Under the pieces are notes generated by a model. That model did not search any database. It was not told where the DNA came from and saw only the letters and a list, made by a program, of their open reading frames with translations. A program made the translations under genes and the position numbers. Shown here piece by piece: positions 27,805-37,300 of a stretch of 64,000 nucleotides of DNA (within the stretch, counting starts at the first letter, position 1; every line of letters starts with the position of its first letter). Source of the DNA: Saccharomonospora sp. CUA-673. Lineage in GTDB: Bacteria; Actinomycetota; Actinomycetes; Mycobacteriales; Pseudonocardiaceae. The stretch is from the NCBI RefSeq assembly GCF_001942305.1, contig NZ_MKKE01000022.1, positions 124,001 through 188,000 of the forward strand, in the 5' to 3' direction.

Positions 27805-28487
27805 ATGCTGGAGTCGTCGGAGCGGGGAGACGAACCGCGCCCGGGTGGGCGCCCCCGTGATCGGAGCATCGATGAGGCGGTCATCGCCGCCACGTCGGCG
27901 ATCCTCGACGCCGACGGCTACGCGGGCGTGTCGGTGGAGCGGGTGGCGAAGCGGGCGGCACGTCGCGGCCGGCGATCTACCGCCGGTGGAGCGGCCGTGC
28001 CCCGTTGGTACTGGCGGCGATCGCGGAGCGGCTGGACGTGCCGGAGCCGCCGGACACGGGTTGCATCCTGTGCGATCTGGGCGAGGGCTTCAACTGTTTC
28101 CTGTTGATGTACCGGACGATCCGCCCGGACGCGCTGGCCGCGTTGTACACCGAGTGCCTCGCGGACGAGGAGCTGCGGCAGCGGTACGTGGAGGCGATCG
28201 TGGCACCCGCACGGCGAGCGGTGAGCCAGGTGTTGGACCGGGCGATCGAGCGCGGCGACCTGCGCGCCGACACCGACCGGGAACTGTTGCTCGACCTTCT
28301 GGGATCACTGGTGCAGTACCGGGCGATGTTCGGCCACGAACACCTCAGCGACGCCGAGGCCGAGGGCGTCCTCGAACTCCTGCTGCGCGGCGCCGCGGTC
28401 GACTACGACGAACTGTTGGCCCACAGCAAGGCCCTCTCCGCGGGCCACGTCGAAGCCCCCCACCACGCGGACCCGAACGCCGGCTGA
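27805..28487 (+). CDS. TetR-family regulator, frame broken by one missing base
   Basis: The N-terminal frame (MLESSERGDEPRPGGRPRDR) contains the first helices of the DNA-binding domain (AVIAATSAILDADGYAGVSV). At about 27958 a G is missing. Restoring it gives AGTSRPAIYRRW, exactly the recognition helix of TetR proteins, and joins the ligand domain (LVLAAIAERLDVPEPPDTG and on). The span of 683 bases is one short; the repaired protein has 227 residues. It probably represses the divergent MFS pump. Confidence 0.88.
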
Positions 28488-28649
28488 CGCCGAGCCCGGC
28501 GCACCGGGACCGAGCACACCCGATCTTGAGCCGGACCCCGGACGCGTGACGCCGCGCCGTTCGTAGGTTCAGACCGTCCGCTCGTGACGGAAGAAGCGCC
28601 GCTGGTGTCAGCGTAGTTGCCCACACGGGACAAACCGGACCATCGTGCC

Positions 28650-28667
28650 TTAGGTGACGATATCACC
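28650..28667. promoter_or_regulatory. Candidate iron box upstream of the iron transporter
   Basis: TTAGGTGACGATATCACC contains the perfect dyad GGTGA-N5-TCACC and begins like the DtxR/IdeR consensus (TTAGGT). It lies 41 bases before the start of the iron-binding protein. Iron-dependent repression is expected for such an operon; the match is partial. Confidence 0.45.
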
Positions 28668-28707
28668 GGGTCACTGTCAGCCTCGTGCGCAAAGGAGCGC
28701 AAACAAT

Positions 28708-29770
28708 ATGACGAGATCCGTGGCCTTTCGACTCAGCACGGGCGCTGTCGCAGCGGCACTCGTGTCCACCCTCGTCGCGTGCGGCGACCAGAACACAGAC
28801 GCGGCAGACGGCGTCAATGCGGAAGAAGGTGGTTCCGACAGCCAGTTGACGATCTATTCCGGGCGCAGTGAAGGGCGCATCGGTGAGCTCGTCCCCCAAT
28901 TGGAAGAGGCTATCGGCATTCCGGTGGAGGTTCGTTACGGGAGCAGCGCCGAGATGGCGGCACAACTCCTGGCCGAAGGCGATCGCACCGAGGCCGATCT
29001 GTTCTTTTCCCAGGATGCCGGGGCATTGGGCGCGCTGAGTGAGGCGGGAATGCTCGCCGAAATCCCGGACGAGGTCACGGAGGCGGCACCCGAGCGTTTC
29101 CTCGCGAACGACCGCACGTGGATCGGAACGTCGGCGAGGGCGCGGGTGATTGTCTACAACCCGGACGAGGTCGATGAAGCCGATGTTCCCGACACCATTG
29201 ACGAGCTGGTCGACGAGAGGTGGCGGGGTGAGGTCGGTTATGACCCGACGAATGCGTCGTTCCAAGCGTTCGTGACGGGCCTGCGAATCATCGAGGGCGA
29301 ACAGGGTGCTCGCGAGTGGCTGACCGAATTCGACGGGAACGATCCCCAAACGTTCGGAAGTAACGGGGCGATCCTCGATGCCGTGAACGACGGCGTGGTC
29401 GCGATGGGTCTGGTCAACCACACCTACGCTACCGGGTGATCGAGGAACGCGGCGCGGACGCGTCACCGCTGACCAGCACTACGCGCACCCGGACGATCCG
29501 TTGGCCCTGGTCAACATCGCCGGTGTCGGGGTATTGGCGGGATCGGATGTGCCCTCGGAGGCCGAGCGGGCCGTCGAATTCCTGTTGTCCGAGAGCACTC
29601 AGCAGTACTTCGCGGACGAACTGGCGGAGTTCCCGATGCGGGACGGCATCACGTCGGAAACGCATGACATGCCCGAACTCGAGGAGATATCGAGTCCGGA
29701 TATCGACCTGTCGGACCTGTCCTCGCTGGATGAGACGCTCACGTTGTTGCAAGAGGTCGGGCTGTCCTGA
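28708..29770 (+). CDS. fbpA: Iron(III) ABC transporter substrate-binding lipoprotein, frame broken by two missing bases
   Basis: This extracellular Fe(III)-binding protein is anchored by lipid. The signal peptide ends in the lipobox LVAC (residues 22-25). TIYSGRSEGRIGELVPQLEE and ADLFFSQDAGALGAL are typical of FbpA/FutA, as are the Tyr residues. The frame stops at 29439 after LVNHTY. Losses near 29428 and 29460 move it through two frames (YRVIEERGADA, then DQHYAHPDDPLALVNIAG) to the stop at 29770. The 1063-base span is two short; the repaired protein has about 354 residues. AAAGGAG precedes the ATG. First gene of a three-gene operon. Confidence 0.85.
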
Positions 29771-29772
29771 CC

Positions 29773-31386
29773 ATGGGCACGCAGGTAGCGGCGCCGCCGC
29801 CTGGGCAGCGACCACACCGGTCCAGGCGGCGGCCGCTCGAGGTCATGCGCAACGCTCCCGGTCTGACCGTGGCGGGCCTCGGCGTCGCTACCCTCATGGT
29901 GGTCCCGGTGGCGTACCTGGTGCTGGGTGCCTTCGACCGCGGACCGGGTCTCGTGGTGTCGCAGGTGTTCCGGGAACGGACCCTCGACGTGCTCCTGCGT
30001 ACGGTCACGTTGGCCACGGCGGTCACGGTCGCCTGCCTGCTCATCGGCGTGGCCGCCGCCTGGCTCGTGGTCCGCAGTGACTTGCCGTTTCGTGGCGTGT
30101 TCGCCGTGCTGTTCACGTTGCCGTTGGCCATCCCGTCCTATGTCGCGGGGTTCACGTGGATCTCCGAATGGCCGGGGCTGGCGGGGTTCTCCGGGGCATT
30201 CCTCGTGCTCACGCTGGTGTCGTACCCGTATGTCCTGCTTCCCGTGATGGCAGCTCTACGCTCGAGCGATCCCGGGCTCGAGGAAGTGTCGCGCTCGCTC
30301 GGCAAGGGCCCGGTCCGCACCTTCTTCCTGGTGACCCTTCGTCAGGCTCGGCCTGCCGCATTGGCCGGTGGGCTGCTGGTCGCCCTGTACGTGCTCGGCG
30401 ATTTCGGTGGCGTGTCGATCATGCGGTACGAGACGTTCACGATGGGCATCTACACGAGTTACCGCGGGAGTTTCGACCGTACTCCTGCGGCGGTTCTCGG
30501 GTGTGTCCTCGTGCTGCTCGCTGTCGTGATCACGATCGCCGAGCGTCGTGCACGGGGTAGGGCAGCCGCGTTCGGGCAGGCGCGCGTGGGTGCGGGTGCC
30601 GCGCGCGAGCCGGACACCGTCCCGCTACGTCGTGCCAGGCCTGCCGCGCTTGTCGGGTCGGGAGCGCTGCTCGCGGCCGCTGTCGGTATGCCGATCTTCA
30701 CCCTCACACGGTGGATGGTGACCGGTAGTTCCACCGAGGTGGACGTGGGACGGCTCGTCTCGGCCACGGTGACGACGTTGCAGGTCTCGGCTCTCGGTGC
30801 GGCGTTGACCGTGCTGCTGGCCCTGCCCGTCGGCGTGCTCGCGATCAGGTATCAGGGCCGGTTGTCCCGCGGCGTCGAGCTGGCCAGCTTCGCCGGGTAC
30901 GCACTGCCGGGGATCACCGTCGGACTCGCGCTCGTGTTCCTGGGCATTCGGCTGCTGCCCGGGCTGTACCAGCAGATGCCGATGCTGGTGTTCGCGTACG
31001 GGGTGTTGTTCCTGCCGTTGGCCATCGGCGCGGTGCGCACCGGAATCGCCGCTGCGCCCGTGCGACTGGAGGAAGTGTCCCGGTCGTTGGGCAAGGGGCG
31101 GTTGATCACCAGGTTGCGGGTGACCTTGCCGCTGGCCGCGCCGGGCGTCGCGGCGGGTGCGGCGCTGGTGTTTCTGACCGCTGCCAAGGAATTGCCGGCG
31201 ACGCTGCTGCTGCGCCCGACGGGGTCCAGCACGCTTGCCACCGAGCTGTGGACGCTGACCGACGTGGTCGCGTACGGGGCGGCCGCTCCCTACGGGGCTG
31301 CCTTGATCGTCATCGCGGCCGTGCCCTCGGTCGTGCTGGGTCACGTACTGCGTACTCGGGGAAGTGTCGTGGGGACGGAAAGGTAG
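29773..31386 (+). CDS. fbpB: Iron(III) ABC transporter permease (fused double permease)
   Basis: The product has 537 residues with about 12 transmembrane helices in two homologous halves. Each half has the ATPase-contact loop with EEVSRSLGKG, near residues 172 and 435. This is the FbpB/SfuB type of ferric permease. The ATG starts 2 bases after the fbpA stop. The gene is intact. Confidence 0.94.
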   Translation: MGTQVAAPPPGQRPHRSRRRPLEVMRNAPGLTVAGLGVATLMVVPVAYLVLGAFDRGPGLVVSQVFRERTLDVLLRTVTLATAVTVACLLIGVAAAWLVVRSDLPFRGVFAVLFTLPLAIPSYVAGFTWISEWPGLAGFSGAFLVLTLVSYPYVLLPVMAALRSSDPGLEEVSRSLGKGPVRTFFLVTLRQARPAALAGGLLVALYVLGDFGGVSIMRYETFTMGIYTSYRGSFDRTPAAVLGCVLVLLAVVITIAERRARGRAAAFGQARVGAGAAREPDTVPLRRARPAALVGSGALLAAAVGMPIFTLTRWMVTGSSTEVDVGRLVSATVTTLQVSALGAALTVLLALPVGVLAIRYQGRLSRGVELASFAGYALPGITVGLALVFLGIRLLPGLYQQMPMLVFAYGVLFLPLAIGAVRTGIAAAPVRLEEVSRSLGKGRLITRLRVTLPLAAPGVAAGAALVFLTAAKELPATLLLRPTGSSTLATELWTLTDVVAYGAAAPYGAALIVIAAVPSVVLGHVLRTRGSVVGTER

Positions 31387-31395
31387 ACGAAGCAG

Positions 31396-32526
31396 ATGAC
31401 GGAGTTGGTGGTGACCGATCTGACGGCGGGGTACGGCGCGGACCCCGTACTCGGAGGCGTCGACCTGCATGTCGAGTCGGGTCAGCTCGCGGCTGTCCTC
31501 GGGCCGTCCGGCTGTGGAAAGACCACACTGCTGCGGGTGCTTGCCGGCTTCCATGAGGCCGACGGGGGCAGCGTGACGCTCGGCGCCAACACGGTCGCGG
31601 CAGCCGGCCGGCACGTCGCTCCCGAACGCAGGCGGGTGGGGATCGTTCCCCAGGAAGGTGCGTTGTTCCCCCATCTGTCCGTCGGGGCGAACGTGGCGTT
31701 CGGGCTGGGTGGCATGCGGCGGAACAAGGCTCGCGTCGCCGACCTGCTCGAGGTGGTCGGCCTGCGTGGCTACCAGAAGCGGATGCCGCACGAGCTCTCC
31801 GGCGGGCAGCAGCAGCGCGTGGCCGTCGCCCGCGCGCTCGCCCCCGAGCCCGACGTCGTACTGCTCGATGAACCGTTCAGTGCGCTCGATGCCGGTTTGC
31901 GGGCCGAGGTGCGTGCGGATGTGCGGGAGGCGTTGCGCGCGATGGGAGCGACGGCCGTGCTGGTCACCCATGATCAGGAAGAGGCCCTGAGCATGGCGGA
32001 CCGGATCGCCGTCCTTCGGGACGGCACGATCGCCCAGGCGGGTACCGCGCAGGAGGTGTACGCGCATCCTGCTGATCTCGCGGTCGCGCTCTTCGTCGGC
32101 GAGGCCGTGTTGTTGGAGGTCGATACCTACGGTGACACCGCGCCCGGTTGGCTCGCCGGGGTACCTCTGGCGCCGGCGACGCAGGATCGTCGCGACGGTG
32201 CAGGTGTCGCCATGCTTCGGCCCGAGCAGCTGCGGTTGACGGCCGTGGCACGCAATAACGGCACCGGTGCGCACGCCGTCGTGGGTGATGTGACCTTCCA
32301 CGGGCACGACGCGACGGTGCTGCTCGAGCCGCTGCACACGTCCGCGTCCGTGCTCAGTGACCAGGGTCGGCTGCGCGCCCGCGTGCAAGGCGCCATGCGG
32401 GTGCAACGTGGAGACCACGTGCGCATCGATGTCGACGGTGCCGCGCGGTTCTACCCGACCGACGGTGCGTCGTCCCGGACCACCGGTGGGCAGGGAGCCG
32501 CCCGCGGTCAACCCAGCCGTCGATGA
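31396..32526 (+). CDS. fbpC: Iron(III) ABC transporter ATPase
   Basis: The product has 376 residues. Walker A GPSGCGKTT (near 36), Q-loop PQEGALFPHLSV, signature LSGGQQQRVAVARAL, Walker B VVLLDEPFSALD and H-loop VLVTHDQEEAL are all present. A C-terminal TOBE-like regulatory region follows, as in FbpC/FutC. It starts 9 bases after the permease and powers ferric uptake with it. Confidence 0.94.
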   Translation: MTELVVTDLTAGYGADPVLGGVDLHVESGQLAAVLGPSGCGKTTLLRVLAGFHEADGGSVTLGANTVAAAGRHVAPERRRVGIVPQEGALFPHLSVGANVAFGLGGMRRNKARVADLLEVVGLRGYQKRMPHELSGGQQQRVAVARALAPEPDVVLLDEPFSALDAGLRAEVRADVREALRAMGATAVLVTHDQEEALSMADRIAVLRDGTIAQAGTAQEVYAHPADLAVALFVGEAVLLEVDTYGDTAPGWLAGVPLAPATQDRRDGAGVAMLRPEQLRLTAVARNNGTGAHAVVGDVTFHGHDATVLLEPLHTSASVLSDQGRLRARVQGAMRVQRGDHVRIDVDGAARFYPTDGASSRTTGGQGAARGQPSRR

Positions 32527-32596
32527 GGACACGTTTCGGTCGGCCCTCCAGCGGCAATTCCACCCTGCGGACTCCACCCCGGGCGAAGGAGGACGC

Positions 32597-34555
32597 ATGC
32601 CTCGCAACGTCGCGCAGAAGCTGATCGCCGACCACCTGGTGAGCGGCACGATGACTCCGGGTGAGGAGATCGCGATCACGATCGACCAGACGCTGACCCA
32701 GGACGCGACCGGCACGCTGGTCATGCAGGAGCTGGAGGCGCTGGACCTGGACCGCACGCGTGCCGAGGTGAGTGTCCAGTACGTCGACCACAACCTGTTG
32801 CAGGCCGACGAGCGCAACGCCGAGGATCATGCGTTCCTCCGTTCGGCGTGCCGCAGGTACGGCCTCTGGTACTCCAAGCCGGGCAACGGTGTCTCGCACC
32901 CGACGCACATGCAGCGGTTCGGTGTGCCGGGCGCGAGCATGGTCGGGTCCGACTCGCACACCCCGGCGGCCGGGTCGCTCGGCATGCTGGCGATCGGTGT
33001 CGGCGGACTGGACGTGGCGACGGCGATCGCGGGCGAGCCGCTGTACGTGCGGATGCCGGAGATCTGGGGTGTGCGGCTGACCGGTGAACTGCCGCCGTGG
33101 GTGTCGGCCAAGGACGTCATCCTGGAGATGCTGCGCAGGCACACGGTGTCGGGTGCGGTGAACCGGATCATCGAGTACCACGGGCCGGGTCTGGCGACGT
33201 TGTCGGCGATGGACCGGCACGTGATCGCGAACATGGGCGCCGAGCTGGGCGCCACGACGACGGTGTTCCCGTCCGACGAGGCGGTGCGGCGATTCCTGCG
33301 TACCGAGGGGCGGGAGCAGGACTTCGTGGAGATCACCGCCGACGACGGTGCCGAGTACGACGTCACCGACGAGATCGACCTGTCGACGTTGGTGCCGCTG
33401 ATCGCGAAGCCGTCGGCGCCGGACAACGTCGTCGAGGTGCGTGAGGTTGCCGGGACGCCGTTGGGGCAGGCGATCATCGGCTCGTCGGCCAACCCGGGGC
33501 TGCGCGACTTCGCGATCGCCGCCGCGATGGTCCGCGGCAGGCAGACGGCGGGCGGTGTCAGTTTCGACATCAACCCGACGTCGCGGGAGATCTTCGCGGA
33601 CCTGACGAAGATGGGCGCCACGTTCGACCTGGTGTCGGCGGGCGCGCGGATCCATCAGGCGGGCTGCATGGGCTGCATCGGTATGGGCCAGGCGCCCGCC
33701 GTGGGACACAACTCGCTGCGCACCTTCCCGCGGAACTTCCCCGGTCGTTCGGGAACGCGGGAGGATTCGGTGTGGTTGTGCTCGCCGGAAACGGCCGCCG
33801 CCAGCGCGCTCGAGGGTGTGATCACCGATCCGCGCGACCTGGGGATCGAGTACCCGACGTTGGAACTGCCCGACCGCGCCACGGTCAACCCGGACACGCT
33901 GGAGGAGCCTCCTCCGCCCGAGACGTCACGCCACGCGGACCTGACGAAGGGTCCGAACATCTCGGCACTGCCGGACTTCCCGCCGTTGCCGGACCGGGTC
34001 GAGGCGCCGGTGCTGCTGAAGGTGGGTGACGACGTGTCGACCGACGAGATCTCCCCCGCCGGGGCCGCCGCGTTGCCGTACCGGTCGAACATCCCGGCGC
34101 TGGCCGAGTTCACGTTCACGCGGATCGACCCGGACTATCCGACGCGGGCGCAGGAGACAGCCGGCGGTGCGGGGCACGTGATCGTCGGTGGCCGCAACTA
34201 CGGTCAGGGTTCGTCGCGGGAGCACGCGGCGATCACGCCGCGCCATCTCGGTCTGCGCATGGTGATCGCGGTGTCGTTCGCGCGGATCCACTGGCAGAAC
34301 CTGGCGAACTTCGGGATCCTGCCGCTGGAGTTCACCGACCCCGAGGACCATGACCGCATCGACGCCGACGACACGCTGGTGGTCGAGGACCTCCGCCGGC
34401 TGCTGGGTGAGCCGGACTCCCGCCTGTCGGTGTTCAACGCGGCGAAGGACCAGCGCTACGAGGTGCGGCACACCCTGTCGCAGCGGCAGCGTGAGGCCGT
34501 GCTCGCCGGTGGCCGGATCCCGTTGCTGGCACAGAGCTCGGCCGGGGTGTCGTAA
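32597..34555 (+). CDS. Aconitate hydratase
   Basis: The product has 652 residues and interconverts citrate and isocitrate through a [4Fe-4S] cluster. SDSHTPAAGSLGMLAIGVGG and the cluster Cys pair in AGCMGCIGMG are clear, and the C-terminal swivel domain has GRNYGQGSSREHAA. It is of the shorter bacterial/mitochondrial-like type, not the 900-residue AcnA. The ATG follows GAAGGAGG. Its stop codon lies inside the first unit of a 15-base tandem repeat. Location just after the iron-uptake operon fits its iron need but may be chance. Confidence 0.94.
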   Translation: MPRNVAQKLIADHLVSGTMTPGEEIAITIDQTLTQDATGTLVMQELEALDLDRTRAEVSVQYVDHNLLQADERNAEDHAFLRSACRRYGLWYSKPGNGVSHPTHMQRFGVPGASMVGSDSHTPAAGSLGMLAIGVGGLDVATAIAGEPLYVRMPEIWGVRLTGELPPWVSAKDVILEMLRRHTVSGAVNRIIEYHGPGLATLSAMDRHVIANMGAELGATTTVFPSDEAVRRFLRTEGREQDFVEITADDGAEYDVTDEIDLSTLVPLIAKPSAPDNVVEVREVAGTPLGQAIIGSSANPGLRDFAIAAAMVRGRQTAGGVSFDINPTSREIFADLTKMGATFDLVSAGARIHQAGCMGCIGMGQAPAVGHNSLRTFPRNFPGRSGTREDSVWLCSPETAAASALEGVITDPRDLGIEYPTLELPDRATVNPDTLEEPPPPETSRHADLTKGPNISALPDFPPLPDRVEAPVLLKVGDDVSTDEISPAGAAALPYRSNIPALAEFTFTRIDPDYPTRAQETAGGAGHVIVGGRNYGQGSSREHAAITPRHLGLRMVIAVSFARIHWQNLANFGILPLEFTDPEDHDRIDADDTLVVEDLRRLLGEPDSRLSVFNAAKDQRYEVRHTLSQRQREAVLAGGRIPLLAQSSAGVS

Positions 34556-34606
34556 GCGGCCGTGTCGTAAGCGGCGGTGTCGTGAGTGGCGGTGTCGTGA
34601 GCGGCG
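34547..34606. repeat. 15-base tandem repeat, four units, overlapping the aconitase stop
   Basis: Units GTGTCGTAAGCGGCC, GTGTCGTAAGCGGCG, GTGTCGTGAGTGGCG and GTGTCGTGAGCGGCG lie head to tail. The first includes the aconitase stop TAA. Being a multiple of 3, each unit repeats an in-frame stop (TAA or TGA). Confidence 0.85.
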
Positions 34607-34642
34607 GCCGCGGCTGTCGGGGTTGCCGGTTACGGTGCGGGC

Positions 34643-35818
34643 ATGCTGACGACGCTGGCTGTGGAGAACTACCGTTCGTTGCGCGACCTGGTGTTGCCGT
34701 TGTCGCGGTTGACGGTGGTGACGGGGGCGAACGGCAGCGGGAAGTCCAATCTGTACCGGGCGTTGCGGTTGTTGGCGGACACGTCGCGCAGTGGTGCGGT
34801 GGCGGCGCTGGCGCGCGAGGGTGGGTTGCCGTCGACGTTGTGGGCCGGGCCGGAGAAGGTCGGCCGCGCGGTGCGCGAGGGCCGGACGCCGCTGCAGGGC
34901 ACGACGCGCAGCAAGCCGGTGGGGTTGCGACTGGGCTTCACGGGCGACGACTTCGGCTACGCGCTGGACCTGGGGATCCCGCCCCAGGACGAGAAGTCGG
35001 CGTTCAACCGCGACCCGGAGTTCAAACGCGAGTGCGTGTGGAGCGGTTCGGTGTTGCGGGACAAGGCGTTGTTGGCGGACCGTGCAGGTCCGATGGTGCG
35101 GACGCGGGAGCAGAGCGGTGCGTGGGGTGCGGAGGCGTATCGGATCGCGCCGACGGACAGCATGTTGACGTCGTTCGCGGACCCGCGCGTGTCACCGGAG
35201 GTGTTGGTGGTGCGCGAGCAGATCCGTTCGAGGCGGTTCTACGATCATTTCCGCACGGATGCGGAGGCGCCTGCGCGGCAGGTGCGGGTGGGCACGCGGA
35301 CGCCGGTGCTGGACCATGACGGCGCCGACCTGCCGGCGGCGTTGCGGACGATCGAGGAGATCGGCGACTCCGATGCGTTGCACACGGCGATCGACAACGC
35401 GTTCCCGGGTTCGCGCCTGTCGGTACGGTCGGGCGACGACGGCCGGTTCGAGCTCGAGTTCCACCAGCACGGCTTGTTGCGCCCGTTGTCGGCGGCAGAA
35501 TTGTCGGACGGAACGTTGCGGTACCTGCTGTGGGTGGCGGCGCTGTTGAGCTCGCGCCCGCCGCAGTTGTTGGTGTTGAACGAGCCGGAAACGAGCCTGC
35601 ACCCGAGCCTCCTGCCGGCGCTGGCGACGTTGATCGCGACGGCGGCGGAACGCACCCAGGTCGTGGTGGTCACCCACGCCCGCGACCTGGTCCGCGCCGT
35701 CGAGGCCTCCACGGACGACGCGAGCCTGCTGGAGTTGGAAAAGGAGCTCGGAGCAACCGTCCTCGCCGACGCCCCAGGCATCCTCGACCGCCCACCCTGG
35801 CACTGGCCGAAGCGTTAG
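34643..35818 (+). CDS. AAA-type ATPase of the RecF/OLD-like group
   Basis: The product has 391 residues. Walker A GANGSGKSNLYRALRLL (near 29), signature-like LSDGTLRYL and Walker B LLVLNEPETSLHPSLLP are followed by a D-loop/switch VVVTHARDLVRAV. No TOPRIM nuclease domain follows, so it is not a full OLD nuclease. Such ATPases occur widely in actinobacteria, often alone. It is convergent with the DISARM operon; whether it helps defence is unknown. Confidence 0.87.
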   Translation: MLTTLAVENYRSLRDLVLPLSRLTVVTGANGSGKSNLYRALRLLADTSRSGAVAALAREGGLPSTLWAGPEKVGRAVREGRTPLQGTTRSKPVGLRLGFTGDDFGYALDLGIPPQDEKSAFNRDPEFKRECVWSGSVLRDKALLADRAGPMVRTREQSGAWGAEAYRIAPTDSMLTSFADPRVSPEVLVVREQIRSRRFYDHFRTDAEAPARQVRVGTRTPVLDHDGADLPAALRTIEEIGDSDALHTAIDNAFPGSRLSVRSGDDGRFELEFHQHGLLRPLSAAELSDGTLRYLLWVAALLSSRPPQLLVLNEPETSLHPSLLPALATLIATAAERTQVVVVTHARDLVRAVEASTDDASLLELEKELGATVLADAPGILDRPPWHWPKR

Positions 35819-35861
35819 GGGCCGTCGATGGTCGCCAGCCGGACCGGCAGGATTCGTCGCG

Positions 35862-36992
35862 TCAATTCGTCGCCATGGCAGCAATATGCGTATCAAGCGC
35901 CGCCACAAAACGTTCGTCGCGCCACAAGGTACTGGCCTTCAAACGCGCGGTGAAACCGGTGGTCGCTCCGAGGCTGAGGGGCTCCGATGAGTACTGCCCC
36001 AGAAGCCCCGCCAAGGAAGTGCGTTGCCGTACGACGATTGGCCGCTCGCTCAGCTGCCATGACTCCCGTTTCCCTGCCACCGATGACGCAGCACCTGGCC
36101 AACGCCGACCCGGCTCGAGAGCAGACCTACCAACGTCTACAGGCACCCCGGGAGACATGAGGCGATGACCGATCCATTCAGCAACCGGCACTGTGACGGC
36201 ATTTCCGACCATCTTCCACCGCTCACCGAGCGTACCGAGACCGTCAGTCCAACCTGCCCTAAATCCCTGCAACCGCTCCCCTACACGAATGCCCGGGCGG
36301 CAGATCGCCTTGCCTATGTCAGCATCCGGGATCCAAACACCGGGCGGTGAGGCGATGCCGCGCTTAGAGCCACCTTTCAGGGTCGGCGTGACTCCCTCAC
36401 CCCATCCGATACCACGGTTACCTTCGGTCCAGTAGAAACCATACGCGCTGTGGTGCTTCCGTGCTGCTGGCCCGCCCGTCTCATCTGCGAAGAGAACCTC
36501 ACGGGGATCCTCAGCCCGCGAGGCAATGAGGAACACCCTGCGGCGACGTTGCCGCACGCCGAAGTACTGAGAGTCCACCGTTCGATAAGCCCAGTTCCAA
36601 CCGTTGTCGTCGAGCCAATCGGTGATGTGCCGGACCGGCTCCCCAGAGTGAAGGGTCAGCATGTTGGGAACGTTCTCCAGGACCAACCAGGTTGGAGGCA
36701 CTTCAGCGACCAAGCGAAAGACTTCACGGATAAGCCCGGAGTCGTCGCCACTAATGCCAGCGGTACGACCGACCTGACTGAGATCGGTGCACGGGAAGCC
36801 TGCTGCCACGACGTCGCATGCGGGCAACGCTTCAACTTTACGGATATCGCCCACGACCGGTGCATCAAAACGACGCTGAAGTACGGATGCAGCTGGCTCC
36901 CAGTTCTCGCAGAGCAACGCAGCATCGATCCCGGACCTACCGAGTCCGAGTTCAAGACCGCCAATACCAGAGAAAAGTCCAACCGACTTCAC
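35862..36992 (-). CDS. C5-cytosine DNA methyltransferase (DISARM-associated, DrmMII-like)
   Basis: The product has 376 residues and transfers a methyl group from SAM to cytosine C5 in a DNA target. Motif I is LFSGIGGLELGLGRSG, the catalytic Cys lies in AAGFPCTDLSQVG, motif VI is VLENVPNM, and motif VIII is FGVRQRRRRVF. A target-recognition region and the closing GNAVTVPVAEWIG complete it. The last gene of the DISARM operon, it is more A/T-rich than the flanking chromosome. Cytosine methylases of this kind (DrmMII) mark class 2 DISARM, whereas the other genes here are class 1. Confidence 0.93.
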   Translation of the reverse strand: MKSVGLFSGIGGLELGLGRSGIDAALLCENWEPAASVLQRRFDAPVVGDIRKVEALPACDVVAAGFPCTDLSQVGRTAGISGDDSGLIREVFRLVAEVPPTWLVLENVPNMLTLHSGEPVRHITDWLDDNGWNWAYRTVDSQYFGVRQRRRRVFLIASRAEDPREVLFADETGGPAARKHHSAYGFYWTEGNRGIGWGEGVTPTLKGGSKRGIASPPGVWIPDADIGKAICRPGIRVGERLQGFRAGWTDGLGTLGERWKMVGNAVTVPVAEWIGHRLMSPGVPVDVGRSALEPGRRWPGAASSVAGKRESWQLSERPIVVRQRTSLAGLLGQYSSEPLSLGATTGFTARLKASTLWRDERFVAALDTHIAAMATN

Positions 36993-37043
36993 GAAAGCAT
37001 CCTCAAAGTGATTCGAAAGAAGGACAACAAACCCAGGTTGTTC

Positions 37044-37283
37044 CTATTTAACCCCAGGGAAAGCTGACCTAATGATTGCAACGAGCTCATGGGCAGTTGA
37101 CTCATCCAACTGGAGGGATTGACTACTCTTCGGACCACTACGACGATGGTCCGACCCGAAGGTCGTCAGATGCAAGAGTCGCGTGCCATCCTTCGCTCTG
37201 ATCACCTGATGAAAGCAGTCCACCTCGGTGGGATGCGCACTGACGTTCTGCGTGCCCTCCGAAAAGCTCCTCAGCCGCGCCAT
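37044..37283 (-). CDS. 79-residue protein between drmC and the cytosine methyltransferase
   Basis: The product begins MARLRSFSEGTQNVSAHPTE and contains LLHLTTFGSDHRRSGPKSSQ followed by LQLDESTAHELVAIIRSAF. The GS..R....K.SQ..Q.D pattern recurs, as far as I recall, in small proteins next to DNA methyltransferases and restriction genes; I cannot name a family. It lies 17 bases after drmC and 51 before the methyltransferase on the same strand, so it is part of the operon. Confidence 0.75.
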   Translation of the reverse strand: MARLRSFSEGTQNVSAHPTEVDCFHQVIRAKDGTRLLHLTTFGSDHRRSGPKSSQSLQLDESTAHELVAIIRSAFPGVK

Positions 37284-37300
37284 CTGCGTCCTCCTTCGTA

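Noticed and set aside
34643..35818. AAA ATPase as part of the DISARM operon
   Set aside because: It is on the other strand, convergent, and its base composition matches the chromosome. No nuclease partner is present.
36450..37067. 205-residue plus-strand frame opposite the cytosine methyltransferase
   Set aside because: The opposite strand has all methyltransferase motifs; this frame has none.
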